Origin: Candidatus Peribacteria bacterium
GTDB taxonomy: Bacteria > Patescibacteriota > Gracilibacteria > UBA1369 > 2-02-FULL-48-14
Assembly: GCA_943354505.1 (NCBI GenBank)
Contig: CALRCE010000013.1
Location: 1 to 32,003 of the forward strand
Length of the DNA: 32,003 bases
Direction: 5' to 3'
Shown: positions 18,132-27,333 of the stretch, piece after piece
Layout: every line of letters starts with the position of its first letter
Position numbering within the stretch: the first letter of the stretch is position 1
Position numbers and translations under genes: made by a program
The notes under the pieces: model-generated
Database searches by the model: none
Told to the model about the DNA's origin: nothing
What the model saw: the letters and a program-made list of their open reading frames with translations, nothing else

Positions 18132-18160
18132 TTGACGGTGAGCGAGGACTCACCTAATAT
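18132..18160 (+). promoter_or_regulatory. lexA promoter
   Basis: TTGACG (18132-18137) - 17 bp - TAATAT (18155-18160). Confidence 0.75.
18137..18154. promoter_or_regulatory. putative LexA operator 1: GGTGAG-cgagga-CTCACC
   Basis: Perfect 6+6 bp inverted repeat inside the -35/-10 spacer of lexA. Confidence 0.65.
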
Positions 18161-18176
18161 GTGAGCGCATACTCAC
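18161..18176. promoter_or_regulatory. putative LexA operator 2: GTGAG-cgcata-CTCAC
   Basis: Same half-sites and same 6-bp spacing, immediately downstream of the -10. Confidence 0.65.
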
Positions 18177-18185
18177 CTCCTCGCC

Positions 18186-18797
18186 ATGATTACAGATAAA
18201 CAACAGGCCGTTCTTCAGTTCATTGAAGAATATCAAATGCAATTCGGGAAGTCGCCCACTCTTCGTGAAATGCGCGAGCATTTTGGTGTGAGCAGCGACA
18301 ACAGCATTCTCAAGCACCTCAAAGCCTTGGAAGAGAAAGGCTATCTCAATAAAGATGACACTCCTCGTGGCATTGGCCTTCTTCAAAAAGTGAAAGATCG
18401 ACTCGATTCGGCTTCCAACATGGTGCGTATTCCTTTGCTCGGAACGATCCCTGCCGGAGGGCCCACGCTCAATGAAGAACATGTGCTGGAACATTTTGAG
18501 GTGGGAAGCACTTTCCTTAAAAAGCCTCAGGGCTCTTTTGCACTTCGCGTTACAGGGCTTTCTATGATCAATGCCGGTATTTTAGAAGGCGATTTTGTCA
18601 TCGCCAACCAAAACATGACTCCCAAAGATGGAGACATTGTTGTGGCTCTCGTCGACGGACGAAACACGGTGAAGCGCTACCGTAGCCACAATGGACAAGT
18701 CTGGTTGCAGGCAGAAAACCCTGACTACTCCGACATTGAACCGACTGAGTTTCTTGAGGTTCAAGGTGTGGTGACTTCGGTCATCCGCATGTACTAG
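18186..18797 (+). CDS. lexA: LexA repressor (SOS regulator, S24 peptidase)
   Basis: 203 aa; wHTH TDKQQAVLQFIEEYQMQFGKSPTLREMREHFGVSS; VRIPLLGTIPAGGPTLNEEHV cleavage-site region; ALRVTGLSMINAGILEGDFVIANQ; GDIVVALVDGRNTVKRY. Confidence 0.95.
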   Translation: MITDKQQAVLQFIEEYQMQFGKSPTLREMREHFGVSSDNSILKHLKALEEKGYLNKDDTPRGIGLLQKVKDRLDSASNMVRIPLLGTIPAGGPTLNEEHVLEHFEVGSTFLKKPQGSFALRVTGLSMINAGILEGDFVIANQNMTPKDGDIVVALVDGRNTVKRYRSHNGQVWLQAENPDYSDIEPTEFLEVQGVVTSVIRMY

Positions 18798-18995
18798 CAC
18801 AGACTTTAGTGCGCGTTTAAAAAAGTTTTTAACCACTCTACCTATGTTTAGCAAAAAATCTCGCAAAACTTTTCACCTTTCGACCTCTCGTTTTTACTTG
18901 GCTGGCAAAAAGAGCAACTACACTAAAATCATGCACTTTTTACGTCCTTACACGTCTCGTGCATGTTATCGCTCTGCCGGTGCTTTGGTTGCGCT

Positions 18996-19601
18996 TTAGG
19001 CTTCCTTTGCAATGAGGCGGACGAACTCCATGTTTCCGTCGGGAAGCGCACTGCGACCTGCAAGCGTGTATTTGTCTCTGGCCTCCAACTCCGTCTTTCC
19101 AATGGCTTTCAAGAATTCTTCAGGGCCCGCGAGTTTGAGTTCGGAGTCTGTCTCGGCAAAGAGCATTGGGATCACGACACGGGGTTCAATGGCCTCCATG
19201 ACCTTTTGAGCGGTCTTTCCCTCCAAAACAGGAGTTCCGCCCACCGGTAGCATGAGCAGGTCCACATCTCCAATTTGATCAAGGACTTCGTCTGAAAGTT
19301 CGTGGGATAGGAAACCCAGGTGACAGATGCGAATGCCGTCTAGAACGAAAGTGAAAATCGTCGATTCTTCTCCGTTGGGTGCAACGCTCACGATGGCCAC
19401 GTTGGACACTTCAAATTCTCCAGGCCAGTCCAGGACTTTTGCGGATCCCTCGATTTCTGCAATTTTTCCTTCTCCAGAAAGACTCACGATGTCTGCTTTG
19501 AGTTTGGGAAGTTTGGCTCCGAGTTCAAAAGGGTCCGTCACGATGGTGGCGTCTTTTCCTTTGATCGTGAAGCAAGAATGTCCGTGCCAAATGATGTCCA
19601 T
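18996..19601 (-). CDS. metallo-beta-lactamase-fold protein (UPF0173-like), apparently without metal ligands
   Basis: 201 aa; MDIIWHGHSCFTIKGKDATIVTDPFELGAKLPKLKADIVSLSGEGKIAEI...RICHLGFLSHELSDEVLDQIGDVDLLMLPVGG...VVIPMLFAE. Confidence 0.85.
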   Translation of the reverse strand: MDIIWHGHSCFTIKGKDATIVTDPFELGAKLPKLKADIVSLSGEGKIAEIEGSAKVLDWPGEFEVSNVAIVSVAPNGEESTIFTFVLDGIRICHLGFLSHELSDEVLDQIGDVDLLMLPVGGTPVLEGKTAQKVMEAIEPRVVIPMLFAETDSELKLAGPEEFLKAIGKTELEARDKYTLAGRSALPDGNMEFVRLIAKEA

Positions 19602-19693
19602 GGGGGTTCAGGTTAGCTTAATGCGCGGGCATTCTAACAAAGCTTGCACATTTCGCCTAGTGCATGAAATAGTGTGGGCGATTAACCCCTTGA

Positions 19694-20986
<1,293 letters not shown>

Positions 20987-20992
20987 AGTCCT

Positions 20993-21520
20993 TCACTTAC
21001 ACTGAATCCGTCGGCGAATGAAGAAATCGAGTTCCTCCAGTTTTAAATGTTTTTTGCTGAAAAATCCGATGATTTTGTGCAATCTAAATCTCTGGAACAC
21101 GAAGAAGATCTGCACCACAAAAGGCAACTGCCAAAATCGTTTCTTTTGAAAACCTGTTTTGAGAGCCAGGCTATTTTTGGTGATGGGATTGAAAGCCACG
21201 GCAAAAATGTTCCGGCTTGAAAGTTTTTCCACGACTTTTCGCCACAATTTTTTCCCAAACCCTTTTCCTTGGTGCTTCGGCAAAACGATCATGGTCGTGA
21301 TTTCTGCCCACTCTTCGTCGATGAATTCATAGGTGGCTATTCCGCAGATTTCTCCTGAAGAACGTAAGCCTATGACTTTGTTGTTTTCGTTGTACTCTCG
21401 CAGCTCGTCCACCGTGTAATCGGTGAATCCCGAAGAAGCTTTTATGGCGGTGACGAGTTCTGTGATTTCACCTTCGGTTAAACTGGCGTCGGAGCATTCA
21501 AATGAGTCTGTCATGCTCAC
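20993..21520 (-). CDS. GNAT-family N-acetyltransferase
   Basis: 175 aa; YEFIDEEWAEITTMIVLPKHQGKGFGKKLWRKVVEKL acetyl-CoA binding motif. Confidence 0.85.
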   Translation of the reverse strand: MSMTDSFECSDASLTEGEITELVTAIKASSGFTDYTVDELREYNENNKVIGLRSSGEICGIATYEFIDEEWAEITTMIVLPKHQGKGFGKKLWRKVVEKLSSRNIFAVAFNPITKNSLALKTGFQKKRFWQLPFVVQIFFVFQRFRLHKIIGFFSKKHLKLEELDFFIRRRIQCK

Positions 21521-22110
21521 AGTCTAACAGCCCTCGTTGGCATCTGACCAGCTTTGAGCTCTTGGATCAAGCGATGAATTTCCTCTTGAACGTTTTCTCT
21601 CTCTAGAAGGACTGTGAGTGCTCCTAGACTCTTTCCTTCTTTTAGTGCTTCTTCTGTGCCATCGTAGTCTTCTTCTTCGATTCGATATTTTTGTCCATTG
21701 TTGTCTTCTAAATGCGTGTAGGCTTCTCCTTGGGTCACAATGTAAAGAGACAAAATTCCACCTGTTGCTGGATTCTCTCGTGTAGACATTCCACATGCTT
21801 TCTCAAACACTGTTCTTGTGGGAGTTTCGTTGTAGCGAGTCCTTGGAACGTGAACCACAAATAAACCCAATCCTCCTTGATTCACCGCTAATCGAGTGGC
21901 TGCAAGACCGAGTTGGAATCTTCGTTCATGGTAACGGGAGTTGAGATGAGTCGTGTCTGCTCCAGCTCCTTTTAAAGCAGATTCGTAAGCTTGAAAACGA
22001 TACCCTGGAACGATTCCCGTAGGATGAAGAAGTCCACCGCTCGTTTTGAATCGTTCGAGAACCTCCTCTGGCTCTCCAAACTCCGCTCTCAAGTTGATTT
22101 CTCTCGACAT
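21517..22110 (-). CDS. hypothetical protein
   Basis: 197 aa ORF overlapping the start of the GNAT gene by 4 nt (coupled). No family recognised. Confidence 0.75.
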   Translation of the reverse strand: MSREINLRAEFGEPEEVLERFKTSGGLLHPTGIVPGYRFQAYESALKGAGADTTHLNSRYHERRFQLGLAATRLAVNQGGLGLFVVHVPRTRYNETPTRTVFEKACGMSTRENPATGGILSLYIVTQGEAYTHLEDNNGQKYRIEEEDYDGTEEALKEGKSLGALTVLLERENVQEEIHRLIQELKAGQMPTRAVRL

Positions 22111-22153
22111 ATCCCTTATAAGATAGTGGCCGACACTAACTCACATCAACGTT

Positions 22154-22228
22154 ATGTACAAGAAAAAGAAAATGGCTCTCCGCAAACGTCGCCAAAAGAA
22201 AGGAAAGAAGCTCAGCCTTCGCTACTAA
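22154..22228 (+). CDS. 24-aa highly basic microprotein, possibly a small ribosomal protein (AURKAIP1/bS22-like)
   Basis: ATG TAC AAG AAA AAG AAA ATG GCT ... TAC TAA = MYKKKKMALRKRRQKKGKKLSLRY; below the track's length cutoff. Confidence 0.45.
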   Translation: MYKKKKMALRKRRQKKGKKLSLRY

Positions 22229-22281
22229 TAGCTTTATCGCTGCGCAGTTTATTCACAATTGACTTAATTGACTTAAAAAAA

Positions 22282-22795
22282 GACCCCGCACTCGATCCAG
22301 GGCGACACTATATTATAAAGTGCGAGGATCAATGATGAGTGCAGGGTCAGTTTCGAGAAAGGTGACTAATTCTTTCTGTTTTTGTTTTTCATTTGCTGTA
22401 CTTTGGTCGACTTTAGGGCCGGACCAGGGCTACTTTTGGCGTGGAGTCGAAGTCGCTGTGCCGAAGCAGGGAACGAAGCGTGATCCACAAAGTGGAGGGT
22501 GAGAGGCTAACTCTCATGGGTGATCGCGTCGGGACCACCAGCGTAAAGCAAACGCCTTAATAGGTAACTTAACTTTTGGTTTTTCTTTTGGTATCGAGTT
22601 GTGAATGGGCGGGTGAATCTTCTTCTCTAGTAGCACTTCGCTTTCGCTTTGTGCCTAGGCGACGATTCATATCAATATACGTAGCCTTTGATTTTTCTTC
22701 AAGTTTCTAGGATGGACGACCGTGCAAGATTGTTGCATATTGACATATTTTAATCTGAATATAATGCACCTTTTCTTTAAAACTTTTTGCAATAA
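22282..22795 (+). ncRNA. candidate large structured ncRNA, copy 1 (strand inferred)
   Basis: 5' hairpin 22282-22348, then core 22371-22684 nearly identical to copy 2, many internal helices, no convincing ORF, tail ending ...TTGCAATAAAA. Confidence 0.6.
22371..22684 (+). repeat. direct repeat core, copy 1 (about 314 bp; partner 22888-23200)
   Basis: Shares TCTTTCTGTTTTTGTTTTTCATTTGCTGTACTTTGGTCGACTTTAGGGCCGGACCAGGGCTAC ... GACGATTCATATCAATATACGTAG with copy 2. Confidence 0.95.
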
Positions 22796-22797
22796 AA

Positions 22798-23305
22798 AAC
22801 CGGCCTCCCCCTCGAGCTCTCAGACGTAATAATATGACGCTGGGCTCTTTATGAGTTGAAGACCGGTTAGTGTGAAAGGCGATGAACTCTTTCTGTTTTT
22901 GTTTTTCATTTGCTGTACTTTGGTCGACTTTAGGGCCGGACCAGGGCTACCTTGAGCGTGGATGCAAGCCGCTGTGCCGAAGCAGGGAACGGAACGTGAT
23001 CCACAAGGTGGAGGATGAGAGTCTGAATCTCATGGGTGATCTAATCGAGACCACCAGCGTAAAGCAAACGCCTTAATAGGTGAACGAACTTTGTGTTTTT
23101 CTTTTGGTATCGAGTTGTGAATGAGCGAGTGAATCTTCTTCTCTAGTAGCACTTCGCTTTCGCTTCGTGCCTAGGCGACGATTCATATCAATATACGTAG
23201 GCATTTGAATTCGTGCAACTTTCTAAGATGGACATGAACTAAAAATTGTTTCACCGTGGACTAGTTTAATCTGGAGGCTCCCGACGATCCCCTTGCAATA
23301 AAATC
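22798..23305 (+). ncRNA. candidate large structured ncRNA, copy 2 (strand inferred)
   Basis: 5' hairpin 22798-22868 (AACCGG...CCGGTT), core 22888-23200, tail ending CCTTGCAATAAAA; lies between copy 1 and sdaAB. Confidence 0.6.
22888..23200 (+). repeat. direct repeat core, copy 2 (partner 22371-22684)
   Basis: Offset about 516-517 nt from copy 1, scattered substitutions and few indels. Confidence 0.95.
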
Positions 23306-23332
23306 TCTTTTCTTTCATAATTCCGGCACGAT

Positions 23333-24019
23333 ATGGGTCAATACACTCTCTTCGACATTGCGGGACCGATCATGGTTGGGCCCTCCAGCTCTCATACAGC
23401 AGGAGCCGCTAAGCTAGGACAGTTCGCGAGAGCCATTTTTGATGCGACCCCCACCAAGGTGCATTTTCTGCTGCACGGTTCTTTTGGCGAAGTTTACAAA
23501 GGACACGCCACGGATCGCGCTTTGCTCGGTGGAGTGATGAAATTCCCTCCAAATGATGCACGCATTAAAAACTCCTTTGAAATTGCGACTGAAAAAGGAC
23601 TGCATTTTTGTTTTGAACCTGGAAACATGGGGCCTCAATACCATCCCAATACCGTGAAGATCACCTTAGAAAACGAAGGGCGAAAAATGGATGTGGTGGG
23701 CTCTTCGATTGGAGGTGGAGCGATTGTGATCGATCAAATCAATGGTTTTGACGTGCACCTCACGGGGAACAGTGCTGAGCAGTACTTCACCCTTGTGATT
23801 CAGAACGAAAATCAACCTGGAATGCTGGCGAAGATCACTGGATTCTTGGGTAAAAAGAACATTCGCATTGTGAACATGCAGAGTTCCTTTCTTGCGTTTG
23901 AAAACAAGGTGCTTTCGGTGCTCAGCATTGAAAAAGCGCTGACGCTGGATGAACTTTTGGATCTGGAAAACGAAGAGGGCATCCTCTTCGTTCGTTCTCT
24001 TAATAAAATCGCCTCCTAA
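23333..24019 (+). CDS. sdaAB: L-serine ammonia-lyase, iron-sulfur-dependent, subunit beta
   Basis: 228 aa; LFDIAGPIMVGPSSSHTAGAAKLGQFAR ... VSS-type domain and C-terminal ACT domain VIQNENQPGMLAKITGFLGKKNIRIVNMQ. Confidence 0.95.
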   Translation: MGQYTLFDIAGPIMVGPSSSHTAGAAKLGQFARAIFDATPTKVHFLLHGSFGEVYKGHATDRALLGGVMKFPPNDARIKNSFEIATEKGLHFCFEPGNMGPQYHPNTVKITLENEGRKMDVVGSSIGGGAIVIDQINGFDVHLTGNSAEQYFTLVIQNENQPGMLAKITGFLGKKNIRIVNMQSSFLAFENKVLSVLSIEKALTLDELLDLENEEGILFVRSLNKIAS

Positions 24020-24028
24020 CTCCTTTTT

Positions 24029-24958
24029 ATGGCTTCTTCTTTCTTGTTCCACAACGCAAAAGAATTGCTCGAACGTTGCCATGAACACCGCATGCCCATT
24101 TGGGAAGTGATGTTGAATTACGAATTGCAAATGTCTCCCCGTTCTAAAGAGGAAGTTTTTAAAATGTTGGAGGAACGTCTTCAGGTGATTTTTGACGGGA
24201 TCGATGCTGCGATTGCAAAACCCGAAATGTCTGCGAGCGGAATGGCCGGGAAGAGTGCGCCTCTTTTGGCGGTGGCCGTGCGAGACTTTAAAGAGTTGGA
24301 TGCGGGTTTGCTCCTCAATGAAGCCGCGATTCGTGCCATGCTCGGAGCGGTGGCGACCGGAGAAAACAATGCACGAATGGGAGTGATTTTAGCCTTCCCC
24401 ACAGCGGGAGCCGCAGGGGTTTTGCCGGGAGTGATTTATGGCGCCAAGTTTAAACTCGGACTCACGCAAGAACAGATGGTGCAGATGATGCTCACGGCGA
24501 GTGCGATTGGAATCATTATTGCGAACACGGCAACGCTTTCGGGCGCGGCCGGAGGCTGCCAAGCCGAAGTGGGCAGCGCCACCGCCATGGCGGCGGCCGC
24601 ACTGACGGAAGTGCGTGGCAAAACACCGGAATGCTCTTTGCATGCGGCTTCTTTGGCTCTGAAAAACATGATTGGACTGGCTTGCGATCCGATCGGTGGA
24701 CTGGTGGAAGTGCCTTGCATTAAACGGAATGGAATCGGGGCGGTGTTTGCGATGTCCGCTTCGGATATGGCCTATCTAGGAGTGGAGAGCTTTGTACCTT
24801 TCGACGAAGTCGTGCGGGCTATGCGAGAAGTCGGTGACCTCATGTCCCCAAAAATTCGTGAAACCGCCCTCGGCGGACTCGCGGTGACTCCCACGGGTCA
24901 AGAAGTGGCCAAACGCATGGGACTGCTGCACATCGGGGACAATGCGTGCTCTAAGTGA
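24029..24958 (+). CDS. sdaAA: L-serine ammonia-lyase, iron-sulfur-dependent, subunit alpha
   Basis: 309 aa; MGVILAFPTAGAAGVLPGVIYG ... LSGAAGGCQAEVGSATAMAAAAL ... GLACDPIGGLVEVPCIKRN. Confidence 0.96.
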   Translation: MASSFLFHNAKELLERCHEHRMPIWEVMLNYELQMSPRSKEEVFKMLEERLQVIFDGIDAAIAKPEMSASGMAGKSAPLLAVAVRDFKELDAGLLLNEAAIRAMLGAVATGENNARMGVILAFPTAGAAGVLPGVIYGAKFKLGLTQEQMVQMMLTASAIGIIIANTATLSGAAGGCQAEVGSATAMAAAALTEVRGKTPECSLHAASLALKNMIGLACDPIGGLVEVPCIKRNGIGAVFAMSASDMAYLGVESFVPFDEVVRAMREVGDLMSPKIRETALGGLAVTPTGQEVAKRMGLLHIGDNACSK

Positions 24959-24965
24959 GAGACAA

Positions 24966-25955
24966 TCAATGTCTTGGCTGTAGAAACAGATTCTCTCCTT
25001 GAGATTCCAGAAGATCTGCGATTTCTTCAAGAACAACGGAGGCGCGTGTGTCCACCATGGCTTGGTCTTCGTCTGGATTTGTTTCCAGGCACTCCAATTC
25101 ATCTCGTATGGCTCGGATGCTTTTCATGGCTTTCACATCTCCGAGGTCTTCTCGGATGAGATCTAGAAAATGAGTGATGAGTTTGTGCACCAGTCCGTCT
25201 GCTTCCTTTTGAGACATTGCCGGATTTTTGATCAGCTTGTTGGACAACTCGATGTTTTTTTCTGCTTCGTGGTGTCCTTCTTCACCTGTTAAAGTTTGAT
25301 AAAAGCTAAAGACCTCGAAGAAAGAAACCCCAATGAGGTAGTTGGCCACTTGAAGACTGTTGGACTTTCCTCGCAAACTTGAAGCAGTGGAATTCAACAG
25401 GGAGAGGGATTTTTTAAAGAAGCGTTCAGCCGCTTCGTTCTGACCCGTTAACAGAGAATCGTTGATGTCGTATTGAAGAGAACCCAAAAAGATCTTAAAG
25501 AGCAGCCGTCCCACCACTGCCGTTCCCAATAAACCTGAAATCAAAAGCACTACATTTTTCTCGGGAACTTCATCTATAAAAGGCTGCACGTAAGAACCGA
25601 CCAGTGAAAAAAGGGTCACCAAGAGCAAGAGTCCCAGAGAGGTTAGAAAAGATTCAAAAAGGTTGCGAGTGAGTTCCGTTCCGAAGCTTTCGAACTTTTT
25701 CTTAAGGTTGGCGAGGGAAACCGCGTACCAGGCGGTTCCGGCGACGGTCGTGGAAGGAATCAGCACTCCTACGATGGTCGTGGTGTCTAAAAAGGCAATG
25801 GCGGGGACGGACAAGCAAATTGAGATCAAACTGGCCTTCACCGCGGGAGCGTATTTTTCTCTCAGAGATTCTTCCGCAATCTGTCTTTCCATCGAGCTTA
25901 GATCGATTTGAAAGAAGTTTTTGAGGGCGATTTTTTTAAGCAGTTGATGAATCAT
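24966..25955 (-). CDS. hypothetical multi-TM membrane protein
   Basis: 329 aa with 4 or so hydrophobic segments (ASLISICLSVPAIAFL, VGVLIPSTTVAGTAWYAV, FLTSLGLLLLVTLFSLVG, VVLLISGLLGTAVVG) and a soluble helical C-terminus. Confidence 0.75.
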   Translation of the reverse strand: MIHQLLKKIALKNFFQIDLSSMERQIAEESLREKYAPAVKASLISICLSVPAIAFLDTTTIVGVLIPSTTVAGTAWYAVSLANLKKKFESFGTELTRNLFESFLTSLGLLLLVTLFSLVGSYVQPFIDEVPEKNVVLLISGLLGTAVVGRLLFKIFLGSLQYDINDSLLTGQNEAAERFFKKSLSLLNSTASSLRGKSNSLQVANYLIGVSFFEVFSFYQTLTGEEGHHEAEKNIELSNKLIKNPAMSQKEADGLVHKLITHFLDLIREDLGDVKAMKSIRAIRDELECLETNPDEDQAMVDTRASVVLEEIADLLESQGENLFLQPRH

Positions 25956-26017
25956 GTTTTGCTTTTAGATGCTGAAAAGATATCATGCTGAGGCTAAAAA
26001 TCACGACTAAAATTCAC

Positions 26018-26635
26018 ATGACCTTTAAACTCGGCATCCTCGCTTCCGGCAACGGCACCGACCTCGACGCCATCTACGATGAGATGGATGCGGGCAAACT
26101 GCCCGGTGTTGAAATCGTGGCTGTTTTGAGTGATCGAGAAGACTCTCTTGTCTTGGAAAAAGCTGGGGCTCGCGGCTTGCGAGCGGTTTGGGTGGATCCT
26201 CGGGATGAAGCGGGCGAGTTGAAACTTCGAGAGGAGTATGACCAGGAATTGGTGAATCAAATGGGTTCTGTGGATTTGGTCTGCCTCGTGGGTTACATGC
26301 GCATTCTCTCTTCGGTGTTCATTCGGGCTTACAGTCCTCGTCACATTCTCAACGTGCATCCTTCTCTTTTGCCCAAATATGGAGGCAACGGGTGGTATGG
26401 AATGAAAGTGCACGAAGCTGTGATTGCGAATGGAGATACTGAAAGTGGGATGACGATCCATTTTGTGGACTTTGGAGTGGACAGTGGACCCATGGTTTTG
26501 CAAGAGAAAGTGCCGGTGACAAGCGAAGACTCTCCCGAAACTTTGCGAGATAAAGTGCAGGCGGTGGAACAAAAGGCTTACCCTGAGGCGATACGGTTGA
26601 TTCAAAGGGAGCGAAGTTCATCGTCTATGAACTGA
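26018..26635 (+). CDS. purN: phosphoribosylglycinamide formyltransferase
   Basis: Start at internal ATG 26018: MTFKLGILASGNGTDLDAIY ... LVCLVGYMRILSSVF ... ILNVHPSLLPKYGG ... GMTIHFVDFGVDSGPMVLQ. Confidence 0.88.
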   Translation: MTFKLGILASGNGTDLDAIYDEMDAGKLPGVEIVAVLSDREDSLVLEKAGARGLRAVWVDPRDEAGELKLREEYDQELVNQMGSVDLVCLVGYMRILSSVFIRAYSPRHILNVHPSLLPKYGGNGWYGMKVHEAVIANGDTESGMTIHFVDFGVDSGPMVLQEKVPVTSEDSPETLRDKVQAVEQKAYPEAIRLIQRERSSSSMN

Positions 26636-27333
26636 ATCACTTCCTGTTTGAGAAATTTCCTAAGTGCATGAAAGGAGTCTGGCTCAAGGAGCACGTTCAA
26701 GTCTTGATCGAGGAGTGTTTGAGTGAGGTGAGTGTTCACAAAGGCTTTTAGTTTTTCAAAAAAAACTTTCGTAGACAAGCCCGTTCGCTCTTCTATGATT
26801 TCGGGCTTATAGCGAAATCCTTGTGTGAAAAAAGCGTGGACGTCGTAAAAATCTCTTCCAGCAATGGATTTGTAGTGGTCGTAGCGATCTATAATGGCGA
26901 CCAATTTATTGGCAAAAAGAGTGGGGATGGTGTGTCCATAACAAATGCGGTCAATATCTTTTAAGAGAACTGCTTCGTAAGCATTGGACGCTGGAGCTGG
27001 AAAAGTCACATCCAATTGAAGGGTGTTTCTCTCCCCCGTTTTGTTCGGATACTTTAAGAAATATTGAGGAACTTTGAGGCTTTTATCTTGAATCGTAAGA
27101 CCCAGTTTTTCAAACAGTGCTTCCAGATGAGTTTGAACTTCCGCATTTTGATCGGGTTCAAGAAGATCAAAATCCAAATCTACAGAAAATCGATCCAAAA
27201 GACCTCGCATGGCAGCATAAGTTCCCCCTTTGAATCTCAAAACTTGCACCAAAAATGGATCGTCTACAATCGAAGAGAGCAGGCGGTTGAGATAAGCTCG
27301 ATGAATGGCATCGGTGGGTTTAGGCAGTTTCAT
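26602..27333 (-). CDS. AbiEii-type nucleotidyltransferase (putative type IV TA toxin)
   Basis: 243 aa; VLRFKGGTYAAMRGLLDRFSVDLDFDLLEPD matches the AbiEii/AbiGii GG...RxSxDxDF signature; overlaps upstream gene by 14 nt. Confidence 0.85.
   Translation of the reverse strand: MKLPKPTDAIHRAYLNRLLSSIVDDPFLVQVLRFKGGTYAAMRGLLDRFSVDLDFDLLEPDQNAEVQTHLEALFEKLGLTIQDKSLKVPQYFLKYPNKTGERNTLQLDVTFPAPASNAYEAVLLKDIDRICYGHTIPTLFANKLVAIIDRYDHYKSIAGRDFYDVHAFFTQGFRYKPEIIEERTGLSTKVFFEKLKAFVNTHLTQTLLDQDLNVLLEPDSFHALRKFLKQEVIQFIDDELRSL

Noticed and set aside
22282-22868. IS200/IS605-derived palindrome-bounded mobile elements
   Set aside because: The hairpins of the two copies differ in sequence, unlike transposase-bound ends, and there is no transposase or TnpB in the window. 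Not fully excluded.
22320-23076. ORFs 22320..22502 and 22882..23076 sharing NSFCFCFSFAVLWSTLGPDQGY, as a duplicated small protein gene
   Set aside because: The frames diverge after the shared segment and end at different points, while similarity continues well past both stops as nucleotide-level conservation with paired helices; better explained as ncRNA.
22282-23305. tmRNA, prompted by the GCAAACGCCTTAATAGG string that resembles a tmRNA tag start
   Set aside because: No tRNA-like 5'/3' ends, no T-arm and no CCA in either copy; the implied peptide (ANALIGNLTFGFSFGIEL) lacks a typical tag end.
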